A stretch of 60,533 bases of DNA from contig CATYIV010000010.1 in assembly GCA_958407465.1 (NCBI GenBank), forward strand, positions 1-60,533, in the 5' to 3' direction. The stretch's first letter is position 1, and each line of letters begins with the position of its first letter. The stretch comes from an uncultured Collinsella sp. (lineage in GTDB: Bacteria; Actinomycetota; Coriobacteriia; Coriobacteriales; Coriobacteriaceae). The notes under the pieces are model-generated. The model searched no databases and had not been told where the DNA came from. It worked only from the letters and a program-made list of their open reading frames with translations. Made by a program: the position numbers and the translations under genes. Positions 60,506 to 60,533 of the stretch are shown here, piece after piece.

Positions 60506-60533
60506 CGGAGGGACCACGAGTGCTACAGGTTCT

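Overview
The window looks like chromosome of a high-GC, Gram-positive gut anaerobe of the Coriobacteriia, most probably Collinsella. This is inferred from gene families, codon use and intergenic repeat style, not from a marker gene. No rRNA, tRNA, CRISPR array, prophage or complete insertion sequence was seen. Genes are dense and mostly housekeeping; most of the novelty lies between genes.

Layout. 0-6.2 kb: SNF2/SWIM helicase, superoxide reductase without rubredoxin-type cysteines, and an NAD synthetase-like protein whose two active sites are both degraded. 6.4-8.6 kb: ruvC-ruvA-ruvB with overlapping ends. 8.7-10.4 kb: formate-THF ligase (fhs). 10.6-16.3 kb: a membrane protein with an extracellular repeat, a cation-efflux transporter, a double zinc-ribbon protein, an orphan YhcG-type nuclease and a small protein. 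16.4-19.8 kb: a cell-wall-anchored phosphatidylinositol phospholipase C-like protein and a lipoprotein. 20.3-21.8 kb: fchA-folD; together with fhs these complete folate one-carbon interconversion. 22.1-26.0 kb: C69 dipeptidase, a phasin-like protein and a UbiB-type kinase. 26.1-31.1 kb: a cobalamin riboswitch followed by two surface proteins carrying five DUF4430 (transcobalamin-like) domains, a likely corrinoid-capture system. 31.3-34.3 kb: two GtrA proteins and class III fructose bisphosphatase. 34.6-41.1 kb: DegV, a TIM-barrel-like protein, a 56-residue membrane protein, an RNA m5C methyltransferase, a MetRS-like class I synthetase with an altered KMSKS motif, and a DUF3267 membrane protease-like protein. 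41.2-48 kb: queuosine genes queH, queA and tgt, interrupted by a coiled-coil membrane protein, an SDR enzyme and large repeat clusters. 48.2-53 kb: LOG-family protein, RelB/YafQ toxin-antitoxin pair, second DegV, HAD phosphatase, M20 dipeptidase. 53.2-56.9 kb: pstSCAB phosphate transporter without phoU. 57-60.2 kb: ABC-F ATPase, Cof-type HAD hydrolase and a short DtxR/MntR-like regulator with a probable operator.

The intergenic DNA holds several repeat families that normal gene annotation would miss. The best is a roughly 98-nt element present three times (6172, 43122, 46349), always in the sense orientation 3' of a gene. Its outer stem differs completely in sequence between copies yet stays fully paired; two inner stems also change in a compensatory way; the loops and the distance between stems are nearly constant. 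This is strong comparative evidence for a structured RNA (or structured single-stranded DNA) element. Alongside it are GTAGTC-ended paired palindromes resembling REPINs, a 65-nt hairpin family whose mismatches are mostly G-U pairs, a 238-bp element with 34-bp perfect terminal inverted repeats, and a 125-bp nested palindrome at the right edge.
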